Source of the DNA: Oscillospiraceae bacterium
Lineage (GTDB): Bacteria > Bacillota > Clostridia > Oscillospirales > Oscillospiraceae
Assembly: GCA_024404315.1 (NCBI GenBank)
Contig: JAKSQD010000010.1
Coordinates: 1-47,035, forward strand
Direction of reading: 5' to 3'
Length of the DNA stretch: 47,035 nucleotides
Shown here: piece by piece, positions 1 through 8,106 of the stretch
Layout of the letters: each line of letters starts with the position of its first letter
Numbering within the stretch: the first letter of the stretch is position 1
Program-made: the position numbers and the translations under genes
Notes under the pieces: generated by a model
What the model was told of the DNA's origin: nothing
The model's database searches: none
Seen by the model: the letters and a program-made list of their open reading frames with translations, nothing else

Positions 1-26
1 CTGTTAAATTCTTCTTGCTTTGCCAT
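1..26 (-). CDS. Start of an unidentified gene, cut by the window edge
   Basis: Reading the minus strand, an ATG at 26 opens a frame coding MAKQEEFN before the window ends. A weak purine-rich ribosome site lies a few bases upstream. The gene would be divergent from pheS. Eight residues are too few to name a family, and a chance ATG cannot be excluded. Confidence 0.3.
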
Positions 27-61
27 ATTTTCCCGTTTGTTCGGCGAATTTTCAAAAAAAC

Positions 62-90
62 TTGACAACTCCCCTTGCATCTTCTATAAT
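62..90 (+). promoter_or_regulatory. Promoter of the pheST operon
   Basis: A consensus -35 TTGACA (62-67) and -10 TATAAT (85-90) are separated by exactly 17 bases. Transcription would begin near 97, at the start of the T-box leader. Confidence 0.9.
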
Positions 91-96
91 GTTTTG

Positions 97-378
97 CACT
101 GGTTGAAATGCGATGATGGAGACAGCAGTACACTTTCTTTGGTTCGGGCACATCGCCCCCAACAGAGAGAAGGTTCACCGGCTGAAAGACCTTCCGAAAA
201 AGAACGTACCTATTCCCTCCTGAGCAGCCTGCGCCAAAGAACCGATGGTTTCTAGTAGTGCAGGACGTTTTGTCCCGTTACCGACAGTTAAAGTGCCGCT
301 GGAGAATTGTCCGGCGGAAGTATGGGTGGTACCACGGAGAATTGGCTTCGTCCCTTTTGGGATGAGGTCTTTTTTTAT
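97..378 (+). promoter_or_regulatory. T-box leader of pheST (tRNA-Phe responsive)
   Basis: The leader ends with the conserved T-box TGGTACCACGG (327-337), followed by a terminator hairpin (about 342-370) and a T run at 370-377. The likely specifier codon is TTC at 213-215. It is followed by CCTCC and TGAGCAG, the same context as the TAC specifier in the tyrS leader of this window. By family knowledge, uncharged tRNA pairs with the T-box and prevents the terminator from forming, so phenylalanine starvation raises pheST expression. Confidence 0.93.
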
Positions 379-477
379 TGAGTGAGGTGTTTTTTTCGGT
401 TCTCCGCCCCTTTCGCATCAACCACACAAACCCCTCGCTCCGATATCCGAACTCCTAACTTTACGAAGAGGTGTATT

Positions 478-1500
478 ATGGAAGCTAAAATCAAAGCCCT
501 GCGGGAGCAGATGGAAGCCGCTCTTGCTTCCGTCCAGTCCAAGGAAGAACTGGCCAATTTCTGGCAGAGTTATTTGGGTAAAAAGGGCAGCATTGCCGGC
601 CTGATGAAGGGTCTGGGCTCTGTCGCCAAGGAAGACCGTCCCGCCATGGGCAAAATCATCAATGAGTTTAAGCAGCAGGCCGACGCCCGTTATCAGGAAA
701 TCCGTGCCAAGATGGACGAGCTGGAGCTGGCCGCCCGCAACAAGAGCGAACAGGTGGATATCACCATGCCCGCTGTCCGCCGTGACGCTGGCGCACTGCA
801 TCCCATCACCATCATCCGCAATGAGATGGTGGACGTGTTCTCCTCCATGGGCTTTGAGATTTTTGAAGGACCCGAAATTGAGGACGACGATCATAACTTC
901 ACCCGCCTGAACGTGGCCAAGAACCATCCCGCCCGTGATATGCAGGATACCTTCTATGTGGCTGATGACATCGTGCTGCGCACCCATACCAGCGGCGCAC
1001 AGATTCGCCGCATGGATACCGGTAAGATGCCCATCAAGATGCTTTCTCCTGGCCGTGTGTTCCGCTCCGACTCCGATGCAACCCACTCCCCCGTCTTCCA
1101 TCAGATGGAAGGACTGGTTGTGGACCGGAACATCACCCTTTGTGACCTTCAGGGTATGCTGGATGAGTTCGTCAAGCGTCTTTTCGGCGGCGATGTCAAG
1201 ACCCGTCTGCGTCCCTCTTATTTCCCCTTCACCGAGCCTTCTGTTGAGGTGGACGTTTCCTGCTTTGAGTGCGGCGGCAAGGGCTGCGGCTTGTGCAAGG
1301 GAACCGGCTGGATTGAGGTTCTGGGCGGCGGCGTGGTTCACCAGAAGGTTCTGGAAAACTGCGGCATTGACCCCAAGGTTTATTCCGGCTTCGCCTTCGG
1401 CATCGGTATCGAGCGTATCGCCATGCTGAAGTATGGCATCAACAACATCAGCCTGCTTTATGAAAACGACCTGCGTTTCCTGAAGCAGTTCAAGGACTAA
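478..1500 (+). CDS. pheS: Phenylalanyl-tRNA synthetase alpha subunit
   Basis: PheS is the catalytic alpha chain of the alpha2beta2 enzyme that charges tRNA-Phe in the cytoplasm. The 340-residue length is normal. An N-terminal coiled-coil arm (about 1-90) is followed by the class II catalytic core, with motif 2 (FRSDSDATHSPVFHQ, near 193) and motif 3 (GFAFGIGIERIAM, near 304). A CxxC...CxxC cluster (CFECGGKGCGLC, from 262) could bind a metal, as in some clostridial PheS. The ATG at 478 was chosen because AGAGG precedes it and the protein then begins like other PheS; the frame stays open further upstream without a ribosome site. It is co-transcribed with pheT, 13 bases downstream, under the T-box. 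Confidence 0.97.
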   Translation: MEAKIKALREQMEAALASVQSKEELANFWQSYLGKKGSIAGLMKGLGSVAKEDRPAMGKIINEFKQQADARYQEIRAKMDELELAARNKSEQVDITMPAVRRDAGALHPITIIRNEMVDVFSSMGFEIFEGPEIEDDDHNFTRLNVAKNHPARDMQDTFYVADDIVLRTHTSGAQIRRMDTGKMPIKMLSPGRVFRSDSDATHSPVFHQMEGLVVDRNITLCDLQGMLDEFVKRLFGGDVKTRLRPSYFPFTEPSVEVDVSCFECGGKGCGLCKGTGWIEVLGGGVVHQKVLENCGIDPKVYSGFAFGIGIERIAMLKYGINNISLLYENDLRFLKQFKD

Positions 1501-1513
1501 GGAGGGCACCAAC

Positions 1514-3955
1514 ATGAAAGTACCGTTCAGCTGGCTCAAGGAATTCGTTGACATCGACGTGACTGCTCAGGAGCTGGAAGAAAAACTGTTTGGCTGCGGC
1601 TTCGAGGTTGAGGAGCTGGTCGAGATTGGCAAGGATGTGACCGGTGTTGTGGTCGGTCTGGTTACAGAGTGCGAGCCCATTCCTGATACCCATCTGCATG
1701 TCTGCAAGGTGGACGCTGGTACCGGCGAACTGCTCCAGATTTGCTGCGGTGCAGATAACGTAGTCGCTGGCAAAAAGTTCCCTGTGGCACTGCCCGGCGC
1801 AACCGTCATTGAAACCGCAAAGGATCATAAGACCGTTGTGGGCATTGCCAAAATCAAGAAAGGCAAGATGCGTGGCTATGAATCCAACGGTATGCTGTGC
1901 TCCGGTCTGGAACTCGGCCTGAATGACGACCTGTATCCCGGCGCTGATTACTTCGGACTGCTGGAGCTGCCCGATGATTGCGAGATTGGCGCAGATATCA
2001 AGCCCATTGTCGGCCTGGATGAGTGCATTTTTGATATTTCCATCACCGCAAACCGTGCGGACTGCCAGAGCGTTCTTGGCATCGCCCGTGAGGTGGCCGC
2101 TGTTCTGGGTAAGCCCCTGAAAATGCCCGCTACCGACTTTGTTTGCAGCGATTACCAGTATGATGGCCTGAACATCACCGTTGAGGCTCTGGATCTGTGC
2201 CCCCGTTATCTGGGTCACGGTGTCCGCAATATCACCTTTGGTCAGTCTCCCCAGTGGATGAAGCGCTATCTGGCTCTGTGCGGCCTGCGCTCCATCAGTA
2301 ACGTGGTTGACATCACCAACTACGTCATGCTGGAGATCGGCCAGCCCATGCACGCCTTCGATATGGACACGCTGGAAAGTCGTCAAATCATCGTCCGCCG
2401 TGCAGGTGACGACGAGAGCATTGTCACGCTCGACAACAAGGAATTCAAGCTCAACCACAACAATCTGGTCATCTGTGATGGTTCCAAGCCCGTCGCTCTG
2501 GCTGGTATCATGGGCGGCCTGAACAGCGAAATCACCGAGCACACCACACAGCTGCTCTTTGAGTCCGCCAAGTTCATGCGTGATAACATCCGTAAGACCT
2601 CTCGTGCGCTGGGTCAGTCCACCGACGCTTCCAGCCACTATGAAAAGGGCATCGCCGAGTACACCACTGAGCTGGGTATGGCTCGTGCGCTGCATCTGAT
2701 TCAGGAGCTGGGCTGCGGTGAGATTACCTCCTCTCACTTTGATGTTTCCGCTGGCGCTCCCCGCACCGGCAAGCACTTCACCGCCACCATCAGCGGCATC
2801 AACCGTATTTTGGGTATTGAGGTTCCCACCGAGGCCATTTTGGACATTCTCTCCCGCCTGAACTTCGAAGTCAAGCAGGACGGCGATGTTCTGGATGTGG
2901 TGGCTCCCCGCTACCGTGAGGATATCGAAATCGGCGAGCCCGACCTGGCAGAAGAAGTCATCCGTGAGTATGGCTATGACCACATTGTTCCCACCTTCTT
3001 GAAGGAAGCAACCGTCACCAACGGTGGCTTGAATCCCGTGCAGAAACAGCGTGCCAAGATGAAGCGCACCATGTGTGCTCAGGGCTACTATGAGGTTTCC
3101 ACGCTGGCCTTCTACGCTGACGCTGACCTGGATCAGATGGAGATTGCCGCCGACGCTCCCGAGCGTAATGTGGTTCGCCTGCTCAATCCCATCACCTCCA
3201 ATCTGACCATTATGCGTCCTCTGCTGGCTCCTTCGATGCTGAATACCATCGTTGGCAACATCAAGAAGGGCAACAACGAGGGCCGCATCTTCGAGCTGTC
3301 TAACATCTATATTCCCAAGCAGCAGCCCATCACCGAGCTGCCCGAGGAAAAGCTGCATCTGGGCTTCGCCGCTTTCGGCGGAGAGGAGACCTTCTTCACC
3401 GTCAAGGGCACTGTGGAAGCCATTGGTGAGGCATTCGGTGTGGAGCTGGATTATGTCCGTGCTGAGGACGTGCCTTATCTGCATCCCGGCATCGCCGCTT
3501 ATATCGTCTGCAACGGTGAGAAGATTGGTTCCTTCGGCAAGCTGGCCAACAAGGTTACGAATGCTCTGGATCTGCCCAAGGACAGCAAGGCAAACCACAA
3601 GATTTTCATTGGTGAAATCGACTTTGTGGCTCTCCAGAAGTATATGAACACCTCCCTCCGTTATCAGCCCATCTCTGACTTCGCTCCCGTAACCCGTGAC
3701 CTGGCTCTGGTTGTGGAGGAGTCTATGGAGTGCGGCACTTTGGTCAAGGAAATCAAAAACGCCTGCAAGCAGGCTGAGTCCGTGGAGCTGTTCGATATCT
3801 ACCGCAGCGAGCAGCTGGGCAAGGGCAAGAAGAGCATGGCCTTCAAGATTACCTTTGTTTCCAAGGAGAAAGAGCTTGGCCCCAAGGATGTGGATCGCTT
3901 CGTCAAGAAGATTCTGGGCAACCTGAAATTCCGCCTCTCTGTTGAGATTCGCTAA
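1514..3955 (+). CDS. pheT: Phenylalanyl-tRNA synthetase beta subunit
   Basis: PheT partners PheS, binds tRNA-Phe and edits mischarged tyrosine. The 813-residue length is typical of the long bacterial form. Visible regions are an N-terminal tRNA-binding (EMAP-II-like) domain at about 40-150, the B3/B4 editing region at about 210-390, the B5 domain near 400-475 and a C-terminal FDX-ACB anticodon-binding domain from about 719 (SDFAPVTRDLALVV). The start has an AAGGAGGG ribosome site. Its stop codon directly touches a 162-bp inverted-repeat element. The long opposite-strand open frame here is a codon-bias shadow. Confidence 0.97.
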   Translation: MKVPFSWLKEFVDIDVTAQELEEKLFGCGFEVEELVEIGKDVTGVVVGLVTECEPIPDTHLHVCKVDAGTGELLQICCGADNVVAGKKFPVALPGATVIETAKDHKTVVGIAKIKKGKMRGYESNGMLCSGLELGLNDDLYPGADYFGLLELPDDCEIGADIKPIVGLDECIFDISITANRADCQSVLGIAREVAAVLGKPLKMPATDFVCSDYQYDGLNITVEALDLCPRYLGHGVRNITFGQSPQWMKRYLALCGLRSISNVVDITNYVMLEIGQPMHAFDMDTLESRQIIVRRAGDDESIVTLDNKEFKLNHNNLVICDGSKPVALAGIMGGLNSEITEHTTQLLFESAKFMRDNIRKTSRALGQSTDASSHYEKGIAEYTTELGMARALHLIQELGCGEITSSHFDVSAGAPRTGKHFTATISGINRILGIEVPTEAILDILSRLNFEVKQDGDVLDVVAPRYREDIEIGEPDLAEEVIREYGYDHIVPTFLKEATVTNGGLNPVQKQRAKMKRTMCAQGYYEVSTLAFYADADLDQMEIAADAPERNVVRLLNPITSNLTIMRPLLAPSMLNTIVGNIKKGNNEGRIFELSNIYIPKQQPITELPEEKLHLGFAAFGGEETFFTVKGTVEAIGEAFGVELDYVRAEDVPYLHPGIAAYIVCNGEKIGSFGKLANKVTNALDLPKDSKANHKIFIGEIDFVALQKYMNTSLRYQPISDFAPVTRDLALVVEESMECGTLVKEIKNACKQAESVELFDIYRSEQLGKGKKSMAFKITFVSKEKELGPKDVDRFVKKILGNLKFRLSVEIR

Positions 3956-4117
3956 AGGCAACACCGCACAATAGTCGAATGTGCGCCTTGCTTGTCCTTT
4001 CACTCCCAAATTTGCCGTAAAACCCTTGAAATACGTCAGTATTCCTGCGGCTTTCCCAACAAATTTGGAAGCAAAATTACTGCGCAATCCGCACATCCCT
4101 ATTATGCGGTATTGCCT
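3956..4117 (+). repeat. 162-bp inverted-repeat (MITE-like) element, copy 1
   Basis: The ends are imperfect inverted repeats, GGCAACACCGCACAATAG and the complement of CTATTATGCGGTATTGCC, with 16 of 18 positions matching. Copies of identical length lie at 18474-18635 and, inverted, at 44780-44941. The only internal difference noticed among copies is a single base near position 64. The element begins immediately after the pheT stop codon. It carries no transposase, so it would have to be moved in trans, if it still moves. Confidence 0.9.
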
Positions 4118-4150
4118 AAACGCTTTTCTTGAATTCTATCTGACTGTTTG

Positions 4151-4183
4151 AGTCCTCCGGTTTTGGCCGGAGGACTTTTTTTA
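4151..4183 (+). terminator. Rho-independent terminator of pheST
   Basis: A 10-bp perfect stem (AGTCCTCCGG with CCGGAGGACT) is closed by TTTTGG and followed by seven T. It lies downstream of the repeat element and ends pheST transcription. Confidence 0.92.
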
Positions 4184-4256
4184 TGAATCCGGGGGTGCTT
4201 CCACTTTTTGCACCTTTTTTCGACCTTTTGCACTTTTTTGCTGTTTTCAGCTTTGT

Positions 4257-4285
4257 TTGACAAAAGCGCTCCCCCGTGTTATACT
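4257..4285 (+). promoter_or_regulatory. Promoter of the molybdenum gene block
   Basis: TTGACA (4257-4262) and TATACT (4280-4285) are spaced by 17 bases, followed by GAAGGAGG and the moeA start. The upstream stretch 4198-4256 is pyrimidine-rich, with repeated TTTTTGCAC-like words. Confidence 0.85.
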
Positions 4286-4304
4286 TTTTTGAAGGAGGAA
4301 TACA

Positions 4305-5228
4305 ATGCTTCAAATTGAAGAGGCTGTTGCCCTGCTGCAATCACGAATCGCCCCACTGAAAGAGACGGAGCGCATCTCGTTGACCGAAGCACTGGGTCGC
4401 ATCACGGCGGTAGATTATACCGCTCAGTACGACCAGCCGCCCTTCCCACGCTCGCCGCTGGACGGATACGCCGTTCAAGGGGAGGACTCGCTGGGCGCAT
4501 CCAAAGAGTCTCCCATGACATTAAAGGTCGTGGGAAAAATTTACGCAGGCGAAATGTTTTTCGGAACCATTCGGAAAGGAGAAGCGCTGCGTATCATGAC
4601 GGGCGCTCCCATCCCACAGGGGGCTAATACCGTCATTCGTCAGGAAGACACCGATCTGGGCGAAGACGTGGTGAAATTATATGCGTCCTCTGCGCCTTGG
4701 CAGAATTATTGCCCACAGGGAGAGGATTACCATGCCGGAGACGTGCTCATTCCCGCCCATACCAAAATCAATGGTTCTGTGGTTGCTGTCTTGGCCAGCC
4801 TGGGATATGGTGCAGTGGAAGTGATGCGTCAGCCCAAGGTGGCCGTTTTTTCCACCGGAGATGAAGTCATTCAGCCCGGAGAAGCACTGCGCCCAGGTAA
4901 AATCTACGATTCAAACCGCTTTTATGTTTCCTCTCGTCTGACAGAATTGGGAACTCCTCCGTTTTTGTCGCAGCATTGCCCTGATGATGCCGCAATCGTA
5001 ACCGAGGCCATCCGGCAGGCGGCCAAAACCTGTAACCTTATCATCACCACCGGCGGCGTTTCGGTGGGAGAGAAGGACATTCTACACGAGGTGCTCCGGC
5101 TGCTGGGAGCGGAACAGCTTTTTTGGAAGGTGGCGCTCAAACCCGGCTCGCCGACCCTTGCTGCGGTTTATCATCGTGTCCCCATCGTCTGTCTGCCCGG
5201 CAACCATTCGTGCAATTTGTATCAGTGA
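4305..5228 (+). CDS. moeA: MoeA-like molybdopterin molybdotransferase, 3'-truncated
   Basis: MoeA inserts molybdate into adenylylated molybdopterin, the last step of molybdenum cofactor synthesis. The 307 residues cover the MoeA N-terminal domains (about 1-170, with RSPLDGYAV) and the MoCF_biosynth domain (TGDEVIQPGE near 185, TTGGVSVGEKD near 248). The family motif LPGNP, near 297-301, is broken after CLPGN. Seven unrelated residues and a stop follow, so domain IV (about 100 residues) is missing. The bases after the break are the in-frame beginning of the neighbouring MOSC domain in another reading frame, which points to a deletion that removed both the moeA end and the next gene's start. 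Activity is doubtful. An assembly error is the main alternative. Confidence 0.8.
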   Translation: MLQIEEAVALLQSRIAPLKETERISLTEALGRITAVDYTAQYDQPPFPRSPLDGYAVQGEDSLGASKESPMTLKVVGKIYAGEMFFGTIRKGEALRIMTGAPIPQGANTVIRQEDTDLGEDVVKLYASSAPWQNYCPQGEDYHAGDVLIPAHTKINGSVVAVLASLGYGAVEVMRQPKVAVFSTGDEVIQPGEALRPGKIYDSNRFYVSSRLTELGTPPFLSQHCPDDAAIVTEAIRQAAKTCNLIITTGGVSVGEKDILHEVLRLLGAEQLFWKVALKPGSPTLAAVYHRVPIVCLPGNHSCNLYQ

Positions 5229-6132
5229 ACAGAGAGGAACCTGCAAGCATGAAATCGACCACGCCGTACTGATAGAGGATTGGGGCATCCAGACAGACGC
5301 TCACGGTGGAAAATGGCATCGTCAGGTCATCTTGCTGGCCGTGGAAGAAATAGAAGCATTCCGTGCCAAAGGTGCGGAGGTGGACTTCGGTGCGTTCGGG
5401 GAAAATCTGGTGGTAGAGGGCTTTGATCTGGCTCATCTTCCTGTTGGAACCCGCTTTCAGATTGGTGAGGTGGAATTGGAGCTGACCCAGATTGGCAAAG
5501 AGTGCCACAGCCATTGCGCCATCTACAAGCAGGTGGGCGACTGTATCATGCCCCGTAAGGGGGTGTTCACCCAAGTGCTCCGAGGGGGCAGCATTCGGGT
5601 CGGGGACGAGATGACCATGGAGCTGCCTGCGGCGGATCGCCCCTTCACAGCTGCCGTTATCACCCTCAGTGACAAAGGATTTGCCGGAGAGCGGGAGGAC
5701 AAGAGCGGCCCTCTCATCTGTGAAATGCTCCAGGAAGCCGGTTATCGAGTGGTAGAAACCATTCTGCTTCCCGACGAAGCAGCCCCGCTCAAAAAGAACC
5801 TCATCCGCCTGACCGATCAGCGTCAAGTGGATCTGATTCTCACCACCGGCGGAACAGGCTTTTCTCGTCGGGACATCACGCCCGAAGCAACCACTGCTGT
5901 TTGCGACCGAATGACCCCTGGTATTGCAGAAGCCATCCGTGGCTACTCCATGACCATCACGCCTCGTGCAATGCTCAGTCGTACCGTCAGTGGGATCCGC
6001 AAGGGCAGCCTGATTGTGAATCTGCCCGGCAGTCCCAAAGCGGTGAAGGAATCCTTGGAGTTTGTTCTTCCTTCTCTGGAACACGGCCTCGGCATCCTGC
6101 GTGGGACGGCAAGTGAGTGCGCCAGAAAGTAA
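5158..6132 (+). CDS. MOSC domain fused to MogA/MoaB-like molybdopterin adenylyltransferase
   Basis: The N-terminal half is a MOSC domain (IRAICISEQRG, DAHGGKWHRQV, GENLVVEG, and the conserved cysteine region GKECHSHC). From about residue 160 it is a MogA/MoaB domain (AVITLSDKG, TTGGTGFSRRDITPEAT, LPGSPKAV near the end), which adenylylates molybdopterin before MoeA acts. Such MOSC-MogA fusions occur in clostridia. The native start codon seems lost: the frame can only begin at a TTG inside moeA at 5158 (or GTG at 5176), giving about 16 residues that are out-of-frame moeA. There is no good ribosome site, so translation may depend on coupling to moeA, or the gene may be dead. Confidence 0.82.
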   Translation: MLRFIIVSPSSVCPATIRAICISEQRGTCKHEIDHAVLIEDWGIQTDAHGGKWHRQVILLAVEEIEAFRAKGAEVDFGAFGENLVVEGFDLAHLPVGTRFQIGEVELELTQIGKECHSHCAIYKQVGDCIMPRKGVFTQVLRGGSIRVGDEMTMELPAADRPFTAAVITLSDKGFAGEREDKSGPLICEMLQEAGYRVVETILLPDEAAPLKKNLIRLTDQRQVDLILTTGGTGFSRRDITPEATTAVCDRMTPGIAEAIRGYSMTITPRAMLSRTVSGIRKGSLIVNLPGSPKAVKESLEFVLPSLEHGLGILRGTASECARK

Positions 6133-6216
6133 AAACTTCTCCCTCCGTCACAGTCATACGGCGGAGGGAAACCATACAAAATCGAGTGTTATGAAAAAAC
6201 GATTCGGGAGAGCAAC

Positions 6217-6585
6217 ATGAACAACAAAGAACCATTGGAACCGTCGGTGAAGCTCTGTCTGGAACGGGGCGGCGTACGCTTTTTTGGCCCCGGAACCCTA
6301 GAACTGTTGGAACGCATCCGACAGTCTGGCTCCCTCCGTCTATCCTGCGAACAAATGGGGGTATCCTACTCCAAGGGACGTAAAATGCTACGGAAGCTGG
6401 AAGAAATGCTGGATGTTCCCGTGGTGCAGTGCATCCGAGGCGGAAGCAACGGCGGAAGCACCCAACTGACCGAGCAGGGCGAGCGGATTTTGGAACAATA
6501 CAAAAATTTTGAAAGCCATCTGAAAGAATACGCAAAAGAGACGTTTTCCCTCTTTTTTGTGGAGGAAGGAGAAGAAATACGATGA
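6217..6585 (+). CDS. ModE-like winged-helix transcriptional regulator
   Basis: This 122-residue protein matches the N-terminal DNA-binding domain of ModE/LysR-type regulators: GVRFFGPGTLELLERIRQSG, then the helix-turn-helix around LSCEQMGVSYSKGRKML (about 48-64) and a wing near CIRGGSNGGSTQL. It lacks the C-terminal MOP/TOBE domains that sense molybdate in E. coli ModE, so any molybdate response would be indirect. Its position between cofactor and modABC genes suggests it controls this block. The stop overlaps the next gene's ATG (ATGA), so the two are coupled. AGAG lies just before the start. Confidence 0.85.
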   Translation: MNNKEPLEPSVKLCLERGGVRFFGPGTLELLERIRQSGSLRLSCEQMGVSYSKGRKMLRKLEEMLDVPVVQCIRGGSNGGSTQLTEQGERILEQYKNFESHLKEYAKETFSLFFVEEGEEIR

Positions 6586-7607
6586 AATTGGTCAAGACAA
6601 CCGATGCGGTCGGCCACGTTCTCTGCCATGATATCACCCAGATTATCAAAGGAGTCACCAAGGATGCCGTGTTCCGCAAGGGTCACATTGTCCGGGAAGA
6701 GGATATTCCCGTTTTACTCAGCGTGGGGAAAGAGCATTTATACATCTGGGAGAACGACGAGAAGATGCTCCACGAGAATGAGGCCGCCGAAATCCTCCGG
6801 GATATCTGCATGGGAGAGGGAATGCACCCCACAGAGCCCAAAGAGGGAAAAATTGAATTGATTGCTGACCGGGACGGCCTGTTGATGATTGACGTGGAGC
6901 GCCTGCGTGCGGTCAATGCGTTGGGCGAAATGATGATTGCCACCCGTGCTTCTGGATTCACGGTCAAAAAGGGAGACCGTCTTTGCGGAACCCGTATTAT
7001 CCCTTTGGTGATTAAAAAAGAAAAAATGGAGCGTGCCAAAGCGGTGGCCGGGGAAACGCCCCTGCTGCGCCTGCTTCCTCTGAAGCCCAAAAGGTTCGGC
7101 GTTGTCACCACAGGCGGCGAAGTGTTCCGTGGCCGCATTCAAGATACTTTCACACCGGTTTTGCAAGAAAAATTAGGAGAATTTGGCTGTGAGATGATTG
7201 CTCACGAGATTTTGGACGATCATCATGAGGAAATTACCGCCGCCATCCGCCGTATGCTGGATATGGGCTGTGAGATGGTTCTTTGTACTGGCGGCATGAG
7301 CGTGGATCCCGACGATAAGACCCCGCTTGCCATCAAAAACAGCGGTGCAAAGATTGTTTCCTATGGTGCTCCCGTTCTGCCTGGTGCGATGTTCCTTGTT
7401 TCCTACCTGGAGGACGGTCGCCCGGTTTGCGGACTGCCCGGCTGTGTCATGTACGCCAAGCGCACCATTTTTGACCTTGCGCTTCCTCGCCTGTTGGCTG
7501 ATGTTCCCGTCACGGCGGAGTATCTGGCTGGACTGGGACACGGGGGCTTCTGCCTGAACTGTCCGGTCTGTCATTTCCCCAATTGTGGCTTTGGAAAGGG
7601 TGTTTGA
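6582..7607 (+). CDS. Molybdopterin-binding protein with MoCF domain and C-terminal cysteine cluster
   Basis: A 341-residue MoeA relative. The N-terminal part (about 1-160) is specific to this clostridial family. The MoCF_biosynth fold follows, with [17 protein letters not shown] (near 170), [15 protein letters not shown] (near 230) and a GLPGCVMY motif near 285 in place of LPGNP. The last 20 residues carry [12 protein letters not shown], four closely spaced cysteines that could hold a metal or iron-sulfur cluster. The role is probably binding molybdopterin or a related cofactor. Whether it compensates for the truncated MoeA is unknown. It overlaps the ModE-like gene and ends one base before moaC. 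Confidence 0.85.
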   Translation: MKLVKTTDAVGHVLCHDITQIIKGVTKDAVFRKGHIVREEDIPVLLSVGKEHLYIWENDEKMLHENEAAEILRDICMGEGMHPTEPKEGKIELIADRDGLLMIDVERLRAVNALGEMMIATRASGFTVKKGDRLCGTRIIPLVIKKEKMERAKAVAGETPLLRLLPLKPKRFGVVTTGGEVFRGRIQDTFTPVLQEKLGEFGCEMIAHEILDDHHEEITAAIRRMLDMGCEMVLCTGGMSVDPDDKTPLAIKNSGAKIVSYGAPVLPGAMFLVSYLEDGRPVCGLPGCVMYAKRTIFDLALPRLLADVPVTAEYLAGLGHGGFCLNCPVCHFPNCGFGKGV

Positions 7608-7608
7608 T

Positions 7609-8106
7609 ATGGGTTTTACACACATGGATGCCAACGGCAACGCCATTATGGTGGATGTCGGCGGGAAAGCAATCACCCAGCGAATGGCCGTTGCCACAGG
7701 ACGAATTGGCATGAGTGAGGAATGTTTCCTGGCGGTTCAGAATGGCACCGCTCAGAAAGGCGATGTGCTGGGCGTGGCGCAGGTCGCTGGCATTATGGCG
7801 ACAAAAAAAACCTCAGAGCTGATTCCGCTTTGTCATCTGTTGAACCTCACCAAGAGCCAGATCCATTTTCGGCTTTGTGAAGCGGAACACGCCGTAGAGG
7901 TCACTTGTACCGTTGCGTGCGAGGGCAAAACGGGCGTGGAGATGGAAGCCCTCACGGGAGCTACCGTCGCTCTGCTGACGGTTTATGATATGTGCAAGGC
8001 CATTGACAAGGGCATGGTCATTTCCAATGTCCATTTGGTGGAAAAACACGGCGGAAAGAGCGGAGACTTCGTAAATTTTAATTGCAAAAAAGGAGAAAAT
8101 GAATGA
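7609..8106 (+). CDS. moaC: Cyclic pyranopterin monophosphate synthase
   Basis: MoaC converts the MoaA product (3',8-cyclo-7,8-dihydro-GTP) to cyclic pyranopterin monophosphate, early in molybdenum cofactor synthesis. The 165-residue length is right. Signature stretches are [27 protein letters not shown] and [20 protein letters not shown]. The ATG at 7609 is preceded by GGAAAGGG; the frame extends eight codons further upstream into the previous gene without support. The partner moaA is absent from this window. The stop overlaps the modA start. Confidence 0.96.
   Translation: MGFTHMDANGNAIMVDVGGKAITQRMAVATGRIGMSEECFLAVQNGTAQKGDVLGVAQVAGIMATKKTSELIPLCHLLNLTKSQIHFRLCEAEHAVEVTCTVACEGKTGVEMEALTGATVALLTVYDMCKAIDKGMVISNVHLVEKHGGKSGDFVNFNCKKGENE

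Noticed and set aside
37-255. 72-codon frame across the pheST leader
   Set aside because: It overlaps the promoter and T-box RNA and has no ribosome site.
1490-4096. 868-codon open frame opposite pheT
   Set aside because: It is antisense to a clear PheT, begins inside the repeat element and resembles no family. Strong third-position GC bias in pheT leaves the opposite frame open.
4305-6132. Programmed frameshift joining MoeA to MOSC-MogA
   Set aside because: No slippery sequence was seen, and MoeA domain IV is missing altogether, so a deletion explains the junction better.
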